A stretch of 64,000 nt of DNA from assembly GCA_014607495.2 (NCBI GenBank), contig CP053171.1:2046001-2110000 (forward strand), given 5' to 3'. A program made the position numbers and the translations under genes. This document shows positions 1-11,383 of the stretch, piece after piece (position 1 is the first letter of the stretch; every line of letters starts with the position of its first letter). Under the pieces are notes generated by a model, which saw only the letters and a program-made list of their open reading frames with translations, was not told the origin of the DNA and ran no database searches. The DNA comes from Carposina sasakii. Lineage: Eukaryota > Arthropoda > Insecta > Lepidoptera > Carposinidae.

Positions 1-240
1 GTGTAACAAAACGTGTATTATATGAGTAGTTTTAGAGAACTTATCTTAAATATATGAAATTCAAAATCACATAAGTATTTATTTTTCCAGACAGTACGAA
101 CATTTCCTAAACAACTCGAGAATGTAATTACTACAATCTTGAAAATGAACATGTGAGACTTCAATTCTGTAGATAAGTTTTTCTCGTGGGGTAGTTTCAT
201 AGCATTTCGCTTAACATACCTCTTTTGTTACACCCTGTAT
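1..240. mobile_element. MITE-B copy 1, cut by window start
   Basis: A nearly palindromic non-autonomous element. The right end reads TTTTGTTACACCCTGTAT and the left end begins inside the matching GTGTAACAAAA, so only a few bases are missing. The two halves are inverted copies: each has a block like AAATCACAT.. next to CATGTGA. It matches the intact copies at 21675, 55926 and 61549. No coding capacity. The class is inferred as a TA-targeting DNA transposon derivative. Confidence 0.75.
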
Positions 241-905
241 ATGTACCTACATAGTAGTAAACTTTTGCTCTTTACATCGCTGTATTTATCTTATCTGTGC
301 CCCAAGCACTGCAAATAATAATCCTTTTAACTAAGGAAATGGAGCGAGCTTAAATAATTAAAATGCGGTTAAAAAGAGACTTTACTGAGATCTAGAACAA
401 ACTCTTTCTAAAAGGATTAAAGAGAATTAATGTAAAAATAGTATCAACTATTTAAAAAAAATATTAAGGCAATTTTAATAGACCAACAAGATATTACCTA
501 ATAGATTATTAAAACGTGAAAAAGTCCAATTTTCCCCTCGACTTTAACGAGTAAGTATTCAAATACATATGTACCCTATTTGAAGAGAAAACTACAATAA
601 CGAAGTGACTATAATTCTATTTGCGTACTAGATTACATTCTGGGCTACGTACTATTACGACAAAGTGGAATTTTAATGAAAAAGTTTTAAGCACAACGAT
701 GTGAGAAAGAACACTACGAACTATTCACTAACTTGAACTTGAATTAAATATTAGTTTGGTAAATGACTTTCTTATTTTTGAAATTTTAATTTATTTTATT
801 TTGCTAGCTAAAACATGGTACATAACTTTTATTAGATCATCGCCAAAAAATGTGGTATGCAAATATTTTAATTTATTCGAACAATAAACACAACATATTG
901 ACTGC
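241..905. other. AT-rich stretch, nothing recognised
   Basis: No reading frame, RNA gene or repeat family recognised. Short A/T runs only. Confidence 0.5.
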
Positions 906-913
906 CATTTATA

Positions 914-1211
914 CAGGATGATTTTTGGTCGTCAACGTTCCCGAAAACTACGGAATCTCCTCATCATCACGATCATTTTTCTCCATGGAAGCATACAAGT
1001 GTCAAATATTAGAAAGTTGAGTGACTGCGTTTTTCTGCATAAATGCACATAGACGCGCGTAGCAAGATTTTTCACGAGAAATGTCTATTAACATAAACAC
1101 TAGACACTATAAATTTCGCCAGATCAAGTGATTAACCCAGCAATAAACTTACTTTATTTGATGTATAGAGTACGTACCCTTCGTTAAAGGTGGCCACAAA
1201 AAAACATTCTG
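914..1211 (+). mobile_element. MITE-A copy 1
   Basis: Starts CAGGATGATTTTTGGTCG and ends ACATTCTG, with TA on both sides (912-913 and 1212-1213). It carries the family blocks TTCCCGAAAACTACGGAATC, TCTGCATAAATGCACATAGA and GATGTATAGAGTACGTACCC. It is shorter than most copies because part of the T-rich middle is missing. It adjoins MITE-C copy 1. Confidence 0.88.
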
Positions 1212-1215
1212 TATA

Positions 1216-1405
1216 CAGGATGTTTGTGACAGCCAGGCAAATATTGATATGGTGACTTCAGACCATGATTCTGAGATAAAAACCAGAATTTTCGCAGGAA
1301 AATTCCAAAATTTTCCGACCTATTTTTCATTTTTTCAGGGGAAAAGTAGTGTAGTTCGTTTAAGTAGGCCTTAAATGATGACTTAAAAACAAAATTTATA
1401 CCTAT
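1216..1405 (-). mobile_element. MITE-C copy 1, partial
   Basis: Begins CAGGATGTTTGTGACAGCC directly after MITE-A copy 1, the two separated only by TATA. The next 190 bases match the reverse of the right half of the copy at 38933. The far terminus was not found, so the copy is truncated or too diverged to see. Confidence 0.75.
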
Positions 1406-1658
1406 GGATGATTTTCAAGAGCATGACTATAATTACGATCGCAAGTGAGCACTACATGCCGCATCCACACATTCGCAGCTCGGAGCTAACGTGTGCTGAC
1501 AACGTGTCAGTACGGTTAATTAATATACAGTATCAACACCCCACAAATAATAGTTTTTCAGGAGAATACACAGGAAGTACCGCAGAAGCTTGTGCATACT
1601 GAACGTCAATAATATACAAGTAAACAAGACTTATAAAACTTAGCATTCATATAGGTAT

Positions 1659-1747
1659 ACACACGGCTGTGTTGCCGAAATGGGGGTAGCCAGAACTGCA
1701 GGATCATAAGGAAGATCACACACCCACGTTTAGCGAAAAGATGTAAA
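1659..1747 (+). repeat. Repeat D fragment
   Basis: Matches the family start (ACACGGCTGTGTTGCCGAAA) through the block CCACGTTTAGC, then diverges. It is preceded by a TATACA-type short repeat, as in other D copies. Confidence 0.7.
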
Positions 1748-1850
1748 TAAATTTTAAGTTAGCGAAGCGATAGCAATTCGGTAATTTTGCATTGCCTTTG
1801 TCAATAAAAATGTTTTTTTTTTTTCAAATCAATTTATCATGCAAATTATT

Positions 1851-1960
1851 GTTATTCTTATTCTTTATTGTACACAAAACATTACAATAAGTACATAGAA
1901 ATTTACAAAAGAAATGCATACAAAAGCGTGCTTATCTCTGCAAGCAATTATGTACCTGTT
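1851..1960 (-). mobile_element. LINE 3' end (GTACAATAAAGAATA tail)
   Basis: On the minus strand this reads ...AGATAAGCACGC... and ends GTGTACAATAAAGAATAAG, a polyadenylation-signal tail typical of insect non-LTR elements. Similar tails lie at 3470, 8248, 14752 and 51910. Only untranslated sequence remains. Confidence 0.6.
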
Positions 1961-2009
1961 TCTGTTATAATTTTCTGAACTCATCTCTGTTCGATTTCTA
2001 AATCTTTAA

Positions 2010-2172
2010 AACTGCAGGATCACGAAGGAGGTCCTTACAGGCACAGATGTAAATGATCAGTGACACGTTAGCTTATCGGCTGAGAGAACGCCTCCGAGAC
2101 CTTAAGTCGAGTCTTACGACAAACACGGAAGGAGACGCAGCTGATGTATTCTAGTGAAGCCCCGCATCAGCA
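2010..2172 (+). repeat. Repeat D, near-complete right part
   Basis: Runs from ACTGCAGGATCACGAAGGAG to AAGCCCCGCATCAGCACAGG and includes the conserved core GGAAGGAGACGCAGCTGATG. The left end is missing. Confidence 0.75.
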
Positions 2173-2174
2173 CA

Positions 2175-3220
2175 GGATATTCAATTCACTTCTCTATTCT
2201 ATAAATACGAAAGATCTGACGAATCGCTCGGCGAATCATCTATGACACGGGAATTCCACATGTTTCTCTCACGCGTTTATTTTTAATTTCTCTGTTGTTA
2301 TTTTCATAGAAACATTCAGAGACTTCGATTATAGTAGACGACGCATGTCTAATCTGTGTTTAACGTGCACTTCCCTTAGATGTTTTCTTTTCGGATTCAA
2401 ATAATTTACTATAAAGCCTGCAAAAATATTAAAAAGATAAGTTTTCAGCAATTTAGTCTATGTTAAAAGTATCCTTTAGTTGCTTTCTTATGGGATTCAA
2501 TTTATTTACTATTACGCCTGCCAATTAATGTAAGAGATATGTACTCAATAAATTCATTAAAATAACTACATTGATCGTGTAACCTTTTAATAAAGGCAAT
2601 CTATATGACTGAATAATATTTTACCGTTAGCGACCATTTATCCATTACAATAATGACTAAATCTCAGTTACATGTCTAATTAATTACTTACTTACCTAAA
2701 TTCTTCACTAATTTTAATACCCACTCTACTTTACAAAAAATACATAAGGTTAGTTATATTATTTTTATGATTCACGACCAGAATAGCATCCTCTAACCAA
2801 AACTATGTAAATGTGGCGCCTAACGTCGTACGAAAATAGTGGCGGGATCTATTGAGATCTGGCTCTATGTCATTTTCATAGAGAAATTGTTATTTTTACG
2901 TCAGGTTTGTGTTTGCAAGTCATATAATTTTTTTATTGGATGGAATATTGTGGTAAACAATGGTTACGAAATTTTAGAAAATGTCACTAGATTTATTTGA
3001 ACATTTATGTCCAATATAATGTAGGTACATAGGTATATATTATTGTATGCCGAAGTAATGGGACTAACAAAACCAAGCAAAACTACTTACACTTTAATAT
3101 ACTTACTTGCTACAAGCTGTAACATTCTTCCATCCTTTTTGTCTGATACGTATTTTATGTTCGGTACCTAATCGTAACATAATATGTATAAAATCAAAGT
3201 AAATGCAGTCAGACTAACCT
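2175..3220. other. No gene or known repeat seen
   Basis: About 1 kb of AT-rich DNA without a credible frame or repeat match within the window. Confidence 0.5.
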
Positions 3221-3224
3221 GTAG

Positions 3225-3335
3225 GGTAAGCATGAACCTTTTTACGCGCCGCGTCGTAACGCTATCGACTCGCGAGCAAAGAGATTTGGCAGTGTGACGA
3301 TAGTTTTACGGACTGTCGATAGGTTCGTGCTTGCC
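3225..3335. mobile_element. Small TIR element (GGTAAGCATGAACCT), copy 1
   Basis: The ends GGTAAGCATGAACCT and AGGTTCGTGCTTGCC are inverted repeats, 13 of 15 matching. The GC-richer inside holds TTTTACGCGCC and AACGCTATCGA. A sister copy lies at 42438-42553, which supports a mobile unit. Confidence 0.6.
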
Positions 3336-3469
3336 TATCTGTCCATACTCTTTTACGCTTCTGATTCTGTTACTTCTATCCCGGGGAAATTTATTCGGGA
3401 GTAAAAACTATGGTAGCCTACGCGATAGAAAAATTAATCTTAGCCCTTAAAGAGAGACTCATTTATGCA

Positions 3470-3535
3470 TAATTCTTTATTGTACACAGAAAAAAACACA
3501 AAATAAAATAATTTAAAAAATAATGTACAAAATTA
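3470..3535 (-). mobile_element. LINE 3' tail fragment
   Basis: ATTCTTTATTGTACACAG matches, on the minus strand, the GTACAATAAAGAAT terminus seen at 1851 and 14752. Confidence 0.4.
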
Positions 3536-3995
3536 AATTGGGTAATTTATATAATTTTTTGAGTAAAATTATGTCTTGAATTTTATATTCACACTCAAAT
3601 TGTATTACCTCGATGCTGAGCCAGGTTGGTAGGTCACCATTACTCCCAAACAAATACTATTTTCTTCTCAACGTTAATATACCTACATATAGAGTACACG
3701 ATATTTGCTAAACTACATAGCAAGGCACTTAGCTCGATAGCCGTCCGACATGCACGTCGGCTAGGGCACGTATATATGACACGAATTTCAGAAATAAAAT
3801 AAATCAGGGCGGAATCGCCTTTGCCCTTATGCCAGTTTAAGTGGAATAACAAAAATAAACTGGATTTTACTCTCATAATGTACAACTTTTACTAAAAGGT
3901 GAACTAAACCCACCTCGAATAATACTTAGTACCTGTTACAAAATCGATAGGCATTTTAAACAATACAAGTATGAGAATAAATCCAGCACCGATGC
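3536..3995. other. No gene seen
   Basis: Contains only chance frames. A minus-strand 81-codon frame (3640-3885) has no recognisable motif. Confidence 0.45.
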
Positions 3996-3998
3996 CGG

Positions 3999-4190
3999 GG
4001 TTTGCTAGAATACATCAGCTGCATCTCCTACCGTGCATGTCGTAGGGTCGACTACGGAACACAGGCGTTTACGCAGGCGATGAGCAAGCAACTTATCTCT
4101 GATCTTTACCGGACGTTATGCTAAATGCGGCTGTAAGATCTCCTTTATAATTTTGGCAACCCCCTTTTGACAACACAGCCGTATATAGGT
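3999..4190 (-). repeat. Repeat D, full-length reverse copy
   Basis: Reads GAATACATCAGCTGCATCTC ... CAACACAGCCGTATAT, the full unit in reverse. The terminal short repeat (TATATAGGTACA) lies on the expected side. Confidence 0.8.
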
Positions 4191-4194
4191 ACAT

Positions 4195-5280
4195 TTATGT
4201 AATGAGAACAAAAATCCTTCGAGTACAAACAAATGCCCTTAACGACTTTTTGACCTTCAGGGAACTCCATCGGTGCTTTTGTCGATTTATTTTAAAGTCA
4301 TCAACTGTCGAAACCCATTTAGTAGGCGCAGACAGTTTGATGGATGTTCTGGCAAAATTTCATCGTATTGTTCTGCAATAGTATGGATACACGCCTTAAG
4401 GAGTCTGCCCACGGATCCTGCCATCAGAGCCGGCCCGTCCATACGGCGAACGGAGCAGTCGCTCTAGGCGCCAAATCCTAGAGGACGTCTAAATGGTAAA
4501 GATGTAGGTATATATTATCTCGCTCCATTCTAAAATTTACTTCGGGCTGGCGCCATATCATGATTGTACGAGTAATAGGAATGTGTTCCATACATTTTGG
4601 TGCAGTAGGTATTTAAGTTTGTATGAAATAGCGGATTTTTATCACGATTTCACAGTTGGTCCCCTAATAAAATTTGTTTCTTTTCACCAATCTAGTCTCG
4701 AATTAAAAACAAGTCACTTATTTTGAAAACATTCTATGCATTAGTAAAGTCAAATCATAACGTTAGTATACATTATAAATTGACCTCACATTTCTCTAGA
4801 ATTTACCATATCCAAAACAAAACGTCGTAGCTCTTCCAACTTTTTTTTTACACCGACGAAAGTAACAAAACTGTGCCGCCAACTCTACTGTGACAGACGG
4901 ACAGACGTTTACCAGGAATGCGCTAGTAATTCCTAATTTAAAACTAATTAATGCGTTGGTGACAGCTTGAGATAGGTTAGTGAAATAAGTATTTTGGCGT
5001 TCCAATTTTGTTTGGAACGAAGTTCTTTATCGCTACTTGCGAGTAGAGTTGTTGGTAGCAAATTATACTCTTTCCATATGAGCTTACCTGAGCTCTGTGC
5101 TTATGCTTAAGCTTTTACTATAGGCTGAGGCATTAAAATCTCAAAATTCCAATATGAACGTACATATTTTTGGTTAGTTTATCCCGAATACAAGGAAGAT
5201 TCAATGGGAAATATTGGTTCTCTTTTTTAAACAGAATATAAAATATTTGAAACTCGTAAATACATATAATAGGTACATAC
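4195..5280. other. No gene seen; GC-richer patch at 4395-4480
   Basis: AT-rich except around CAGAGCCGGCCCGTCCATAC, which may be the end of an unidentified DNA element. The partner end was not found. No supported gene. Confidence 0.4.
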
Positions 5281-5284
5281 GTAC

Positions 5285-5432
5285 ACACACGGCTGTGTAC
5301 CCGAAATGGTAGTCAGAATTTCAGGATTATGAAAGAGGTTCCAGGCATATTGCCTGAGAGAATAACCGAGTTCCTTAGTCGACTCTTACGACATACACGG
5401 AAGGAGATGCAGCCGATGTATTCCAGTAAATA
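5285..5432 (+). repeat. Repeat D with internal deletion
   Basis: ACACACGGCTGTGTACCCGA through GCAGCCGATGTATTCCAGT. The middle (about 60 bases around the GCATAGCGGGGACAG block) is missing. Confidence 0.75.
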
Positions 5433-5439
5433 GTTTTAC

Positions 5440-6480
5440 CTAAAAAAAGTTTGCAGCTGCATCGAAATTCAAACTTCAAAAAGTGTTCAACCTCTTTCGA
5501 ACTAATCAAAAGCGAAACATCTCATTTATTGAAAAGCGTAGTTCCTTTGTTTGTGTCTGAGGAGGTTATATCAAAGAGTTTGTCATAATGAGCCAGTATC
5601 TATGATCTGGTCACAGTCTATTACTATACGGGAAAACAGGGAACGATAGGAATCTTCGTTTCCTGTTATTCAATCAGGAAAACTTGAACAATATTATTCT
5701 AGGCTCGTAATAAAACTGTACTATGTTTATAGATCGGGCATATTTTTTTGGATCAGTAAAAAATATCGTAATTTATTAAAAACAAAAAATTTCTTTATTA
5801 TCAAAGTTTACAGTTCTTTATAAATAATATAGAGTTGTCTGTCTAGGCAGATTTTTTGACGACTCTCCACAAAATACTTCACTCCAAAAAAAGGTAATAA
5901 AATTTTTTTTCACAAACAAATTCATACAGAATATTTTGAATATCTGCAAATATAAATCTATACATTTTGAATTACAAGTAGGTTAGAAATAAATTTACAC
6001 TAACATTTATTAGATGCTACTCCTTTGATGTAGTTGGAGAAACAGTCCAATCATAATTTCCGTCGATTATCATAAAATACGAATTCTGTAAATTTATGAT
6101 CCCTTGTCCACAATATGTGAAACATTATTTCTCTAATAAACGACCATTTTAACGTTTTATTGCCCATTCGGTTTCCTTAGTTTTTATATTTTTTCACGCC
6201 AAGAACGTTATAATAACAAAATCAAAATTTGCATACTAAATTAGTTTACTAGTATACGCAATTATTTTTTGGAGACATGTCTGACATAGTATATGGAAAA
6301 TAATAGAAGTTTATTTATACATGCAACAAAGCCTTGTTAAAAGTGATACCGCAGTTTCAACTAGAGCCTGAAAATTATTATATTCTGAAATTAATTACAA
6401 CAAAATAGTAATCATGATTAGGTACTGGAAGTCTATTCTGAAGTGACGATAAACAAAGTAACGGCCGAATATCGAGGTGT
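5440..6480. other. No gene or repeat recognised
   Basis: AT-rich, with only short chance frames. Confidence 0.5.
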
Positions 6481-6482
6481 TT

Positions 6483-6669
6483 CCTACTACGAACTTCCTT
6501 CGATCGGATCAGTCTCGCCGTTTTTTCATTCGGTCCGATCGAACTCTATTTGACAGGCATAAGGTTATATAACAGAAAGCTTATAATATTAGTCAATGTG
6601 AATTATTCTCTATGGTTCCGAATGAGTTGTGAACTCAGATGAATGAATCCGAAGCAATTTCGTAGTAGG
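6483..6669. mobile_element. Fold-back element with CCTACTACGAA ends
   Basis: CCTACTACGAA at 6483 and TTCGTAGTAGG ending at 6669 are perfect inverted repeats about 187 bp apart. The inside has GATCGGATC and CGGTCCGATCG blocks. Similar TACTACGA motifs recur at 61520-61545. Confidence 0.5.
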
Positions 6670-6671
6670 GT

Positions 6672-7255
6672 CAAAGACTGTCAAAGGCTTCGATTCGGTC
6701 GGGCTTCGGTCGGACCGAAAGATTCGAAAGCGGCATTTCAGAGTAGACCCCCAAGTTTATCAATATTTGTTATTCTCTTTTGCTGCTGTTTTTCTTATAC
6801 TATATTGTTGGCTTGTTTCCAGTCGTTTGATGTAGCCGAATCTTAGCATATCAATATTAGATGAAAGTCCGATTCTGTCTAAACTAACTAATCACATATA
6901 GGGTTGACACAATCTATGTCAGCATAACCACTAGCATCCCAAGCCGAACCTATACAATTTATGGTAAAAATCCCATACTATAGTAAATCCATAGAGGTTT
7001 GTCACCGATACTCGGAATACTATCTACTCGGAACTCGACTTGTTCAACTCAAACCCCAAATGTTGCAGAACTACAATTGCCAGGTTGTGGTTTAATGGTT
7101 CTCAATCTGTCTTTAACTAGTTTTATTTAACAGACAAGCATTTTTGCTACAGTCATGTCAAAACATGTAAATGGTGTTTAGTTTTATTCATAGTTGTATA
7201 TTATGATAAACTGACTGTTTGTTTTCCGAATAAAATAAAATAAATAAAACTCATA
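6672..7255. other. No gene seen
   Basis: A plus-strand frame crosses 6643-6846 but has no domain signature and overlaps the fold-back. Nothing else recognised. Confidence 0.45.
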
Positions 7256-7257
7256 AA

Positions 7258-7352
7258 GACACGGCTGTACGAAATGGGGTAGTAAAGAACTGCAGGATAA
7301 TAAAAGAGAAGCTACAGCCACGTTCAGTATTAGCGGGGACACCGACACTTTT
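7258..7352 (+). repeat. Repeat D left fragment
   Basis: ACACGGCTGTACGAAATGGG to GTATTAGCGGGGACACC; the right half is absent. Confidence 0.65.
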
Positions 7353-7403
7353 GAAGTACCTCATTTTTGAGGAACACCGCTGTGTGTACTAATGCGTGAT
7401 CTT

Positions 7404-7668
7404 CTTCTTCTTCAGCCTATTGCAGTCCACTGCTAGACGTAGGCCTCCCCCAAGGCACGCCACAAGGCTACTGCCATGGGGGGTTTTTGCCCATAGTCAC
7501 CACGCTGGGCAGGCGGGTTGGTGACCGCAGTCTGATTTTTGGACTATATTGTCAGCACGGGAGGCGCTGCTGCCCGCCTCTCGGAAACCCTTAATCGCCT
7601 CGTACGATACCCACGGGCAGGCAGGGGTGGTACAAACTCTACTCTGCCGGCACCACGCGGCAATATCT
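7404..7668 (-). mobile_element. Repeat G copy 1 (SINE-like unit with RTE tail)
   Basis: On the minus strand it starts in the GGTGCCGGCAGAGTAGA block, passes GGGTATCGTACGAGGCGATT and GACTGCGGTCACCAACCCGC, and ends with GTCTAGCAGTGGACTGCAAT plus a GAAGAAGAAG tail. The last 50 bases equal the 3' end of an RTE-type LINE, which suggests a unit copied by that LINE. Copies 2 and 3 are at 25039 and 47028. The overlapping short open frames are shadows. Confidence 0.7.
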
Positions 7669-7729
7669 TGCGTGATCATGCAAGGGCAATATCTTCACAA
7701 ATCGGTCGCCGTTCAACTTTACACCACTA

Positions 7730-7935
7730 AGGACCATGTTCATCAACGTTCGATTAAGCAAAATATCCGATTAATATTTTTGAAAGGGTGTCTACTGACA
7801 CTTTTTCATATGAATAATGTTGTTAATAAATATGTATTATCAGTTAATAATTTTACATGTGTTTAATGGTAATAATCTTATAGATTAATTGTCATAAAAC
7901 GAGTACATTAATCGAACGTTGATGAACACGGACCT
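7730..7935. mobile_element. TIR element, GTTCATCAACGTTCGATTAA ends
   Basis: The terminal inverted repeats (7730-7757 and 7908-7935) share the 20-base core GTTCATCAACGTTCGATTAA exactly. The unit is 206 bp with no coding content. It lies about 60 bp from repeat G copy 1. Confidence 0.75.
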
Positions 7936-8247
7936 AGAAGCTAATTTTGCTTCTTTTGTTTAAACATAACCTTAGGCTAAAGATTAAGTATGCTGTACCT
8001 AACTAAACCGACATTAAACATGGCTCAAATAAACTTGCCCCGAAATACAATTAGTCAAACTCGGGATTCAAACTTTCTACTCGAAAATACAATGCACATC
8101 TTGGCCTCCAGAAAGCTCTCCCTTAATCTCAGTATTAGAGATACGAGTATTGTGGACTGCATCCTAGGTTTATCTAAGTTGAATCCATCAAACTTATGTG
8201 TTCGATACACCGAAATTGGATTTGACAGATTCACAAAAAGAACTTTA

Positions 8248-8335
8248 TTGAACACAAAACACTATAAATAAATACAGAGAAATTTACAAAAAAAAATGCA
8301 TAGAAATCCGTGCTCGCAAGAGATTTCTTTCAGCA
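8248..8335 (-). mobile_element. LINE 3' tail fragment
   Basis: Aligns by eye with 1851-1960 (AGAAATTTACAAAA, ATGCATA, CGTGCT in order). Minus-strand 3' UTR of a non-LTR element. Confidence 0.5.
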
Positions 8336-8363
8336 TGTAAGTAATAGAAATTTATTACATATA

Positions 8364-8736
8364 CAGGTGTTTTTTCGTTGCCACCCTTAATGAAGGGTAC
8401 GTACTCTATACATCAAATGAAGTAAGTTTATGCCAAAAAAAATGCTGGGTAACGATGTAATTTTTTTTTTTTTTTTTTTATTTCTTGATCGGGCGAAATT
8501 TATAGTGTCCAATGTTTATGCTAGTTTTATCATAAATAGATATTAATTATTTCTCGTTAAAAAATCTTGCTACGCGCGTCTATATGCATTTATGCAGAAA
8601 AACGCAGTCTATTTACTCAACTTTGGACATCTTGGGAACCAGACACTTCCCAAGTATGCTTCCATGGAAAAAAATGATCGTGATGATGAGGAGATTCCGT
8701 AGTTTTCGGGAACGTTGACGACCAAAAATCACCCTG
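8364..8736 (-). mobile_element. MITE-A copy 2
   Basis: Starts CAGGTGTTTTTTCGTTGCC and ends CAAAAATCACCCTG, with TA before the left end. The long T run at 8461-8480 is inside the element. Full length. Confidence 0.9.
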
Positions 8737-8807
8737 TGTTTTCTGTGTTCTCAAAGAACACAGAATATCCTATCTATGAAGCACTAGATAGTACCTACTA
8801 AGCAAAT

Positions 8808-8872
8808 TCATCGCCTGAGCGAACGCCTCTAAGTTCCTTAGACGACTCTTACGACATACACGGAAGGAGATT
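8808..8872 (+). repeat. Repeat D internal fragment
   Basis: TCATCGCCTGAGCGAACGCC through ACACGGAAGGAGAT. Both ends are missing, and it lies against the LINE coding relic. Confidence 0.65.
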
Positions 8873-8895
8873 TTTTAAATTATCGTTTTTCTCCG

Positions 8896-9123
8896 TTATA
8901 TCTCAGTGAGCGCTTTAAATATCTCTTTTCAAGAGATCGGCCTCTCCGATCCAATACGGCATCACTGCTACAAACTCCCCGATTTAATTCTGGGGCTTTT
9001 GGGTATTCTTTCTCGGTTCGGGCGGTTAAGCTCTGGAATGAATTACCCCACACGGTTAGAGATTGTCACACTGTTGGCACATTTAGGGAAAAGCTGAAGG
9101 ATCACTACCTGTCCATTATTTGA
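8896..9123 (+). pseudogene. LINE ORF2 C-terminal end (5'-truncated)
   Basis: A continuous frame runs about 76 codons to TGA at 9121-9123. It carries the motif FSVRAVKLWNELP followed by TFREKLKDHYLS, the usual ending of reverse-transcriptase proteins of Jockey/CR1-like non-LTR retrotransposons, beyond the catalytic domain. No start codon, endonuclease or RT core remains, so this is a 5'-truncated dead copy. The matching 3' UTR follows at once. Confidence 0.82.
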
Positions 9124-9360
9124 ATATGCTGTCATTTGTTTTTTCTCCTTTTTTTTCTTAATGTAGTTTTGTAGTTTCTTAGAATATATTTAATTGCACA
9201 TGTTACCCTGTTGTTAACAATTTCTCTTTACTTGCTTGGCTTGCTGGAAGAGATCTCTGGTAGAGATAAGCTTGCCATTGTACATGCATCTCTTCTTTAA
9301 TGTTGTATGCCATATTTCTTTTTATGTATGTGCAATAAAGAATAAAGAATAAAGAGATTT
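9124..9360 (+). mobile_element. 3' UTR of the preceding LINE
   Basis: Contains TTGCTTGGCTTGCTGGAAGA and GGTAGAGATAAGCTTGCC and ends in GTGCAATAAAGAATAAAGAA, a repeated polyadenylation-type tail. It is contiguous with the LINE stop codon. Confidence 0.75.
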
Positions 9361-9750
9361 GCAACTGATACTCGTATAACCAAGTAAAGCCCCGAATCGT
9401 GTTTATAAATAGAACACTAAAATTATTAATCGTTAACTCAACCTCAATCACCCTCAGCCATTTAAAAATAGCGAAGTCAAAGCACTACCTCTTAACCGAG
9501 AAGTATGTAAATAGTACATAGTTATGTGTGTACTAGTAAAATTATAGTTTAGCATTTTGTATGTAGCAACTTCACATTGAAAATCACTCAGGTGACTAAA
9601 AGATAAAGCACGAATATAAAAGTATAGCAAAACGCTGCTCTACATGAGTGTATTTTATTACGGCATCCATTCATCGTGTTTATGGATAGAATATTAAATA
9701 AAGTTTTTTGGGTTCTCCAGTCCGGTTTTTTATAACTTAGTAGAATAAAT

Positions 9751-9805
9751 ACCGAGGTTTGGGGGAGGTCAATATTTAGCAGTGGACTTCTCAAGGCTAA
9801 GATAG
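9751..9805 (+). mobile_element. RTE LINE 3' end fragment
   Basis: GGGGGAGGTC...AGCAGTGGACTTCTCAAGGC resembles the RTE terminal coding sequence seen at 11384, diverged. Confidence 0.5.
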
Positions 9806-9829
9806 TTACTGAGATAACATACATACCCT

Positions 9830-10550
9830 AGTACTATGTCTTATATAAGGTAGGTAGAGACCATAGATCTTCATGCAGCACGTTCCAAGCATAGCTCTTT
9901 TCACCTTGTGCTAAGACTAGCTAGTAGAGAATGCCACAAGAGCTTTCTCATTATCTATGAAATTTTACAAAGTAGGTTTCTTGAAACCAACATAAACACC
10001 AAACTCGAAGGTTTCTGAGGTAACACACATCATGTTATAATAACCCATAGATTTACAGAACTATGTTATAACCTCTAATTTTTTAGGTCGGTCAATAAAG
10101 AAGAAGGTTATCTATCTACGTTAGTTCAAAGAAATTAGAGAAAAATAGATACATTTTTAAGGAGTAATACAGCTATCACAGACATGAATCCTAATTATCA
10201 TGTTAGTACTAGGTACATGGAATCATCCACACCATGTATTAAAATAAAATAAGGTACCTACGGAACTCAATGTCTTCTGCAAGCTTACACTTTAAACTTA
10301 ATGGTGTATGATATTGAAAACATTCAGCTTTATATGCCACTAGATTTTTACACGTGTTTTACTCGTATATATTATAGGAATATACAACAATAGTAATAGA
10401 ATTTGTTTTCTGGCGATGTTGTTGATGCAAATAATCCGAATAACCATGTCCTAAAATAGTCAATCTAAAGCGATATCACAAAAAGCGAACTTCTTTCGTA
10501 TATACTATCAAAGACAATTATAATTATATAGGTTATTGTCTTTTCTTGAG
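9830..10550. other. No gene seen
   Basis: AT-rich with no recognised element. Confidence 0.45.
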
Positions 10551-10554
10551 TTTT

Positions 10555-10683
10555 CTTACAAATTCGTATTACGTAAAATTTATTAAGTACGATTAAAAGG
10601 AACTTTAACGTTTCAAGGCGAAAATTGTTCAATTTTCGCTATCGCTTTGCTTCGGCTTTGCTATTTACATAATCAGGGGGCCG
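10555..10683. mobile_element. TTACGTAA-ended fold-back, copy 1
   Basis: Starts CAAATTCGTATTACGTAAAA and ends TAATCAGGGGG, with GGCGAAAATTGTTCAATTTT and CGCTATCGCTTTGCTTCGGC inside. It matches 14471-14640. In copy 1 a GC-rich hairpin follows, and a second TTTTACGTAATCAGGGGG end lies at 10810-10827. Confidence 0.6.
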
Positions 10684-10800
10684 AAGCCGTGCGATCGCTA
10701 TAATTGAGGGTGTGTGTGTGCGCGGGGCGAGGTGCGGGGCCAAGCGCTCATTGCGCGCACGCACACACTCTCAATTATCGCGATCGCGCGGCTTCAGCTT
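10679..10800. repeat. GC-rich long hairpin
   Basis: CCGAAGCCGTGCGATCGCTA... and ...ATCGCGATCGCGCGGCTTC are imperfect inverted arms of about 45 bases around a GGGGCGAGGTGCGGGGCC centre. This is much GC-richer than the surroundings. Confidence 0.65.
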
Positions 10801-10821
10801 TGCTGTTGCTTTTACGTAATC

Positions 10822-11068
10822 AGGGGGAGGAGCGTTCACCCTGGTAATGAGCCAGCAACTTGTCATTGATCACTTACATATGGTCCCGCGTTGTGCTGAA
10901 CAGACTATTAGGATCTCATTCGTGTCGACTAGGGAAGCGTTCTCTCAGGTGATGAGTCAGCAACTTGTCACATCATTTACATATGGCCGCGTTAAGATAT
11001 ACGGGGCTGTATGATATTCTTTATGATCGTGTAGTTCTGGCTACACCATTTTAGGAACACAGATGTTT
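10822..11068 (-). repeat. Repeat D, reverse, partly duplicated
   Basis: Two D-type stretches in reverse: GGTAATGAGCCAGCAACTTG near 10840 and TCTCAGGTGATGAGTCAGCA near 10944. Then comes a decayed left end ending ACACAGATG. It is probably two overlapping copies. Confidence 0.6.
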
Positions 11069-11170
11069 ATTTATTTATTTACTCTTAGGGAAGATTTACA
11101 GCAGTATAGCATCATTAACTTAAAGAATATCCATATATACTATGCCAATTACAAATCTTTACATATAAAT
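11068..11170 (-). mobile_element. Possible LINE 3' end with AAAT tail
   Basis: TTTATTTATTTATTTACTC followed by low-complexity sequence, in the same arrangement as 43984. Weak support. Confidence 0.35.
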
Positions 11171-11383
11171 ATTTAATATTAAAGAGGTAGGTGTAAACAT
11201 ATACCTAATATAAGACGCTTGAATAAAAAGCAACATATATAACAGCAATATACCTAGGCATAGTTAGCCAACATTAACAATGGGTTATTACAACCCGTCA
11301 AGAACAACACTGCAAAAATAATTTACATAATAATAATAGTGTCATTTCTAAGAAAAGAATGTGTGCAGGTATATGTAAATAAA

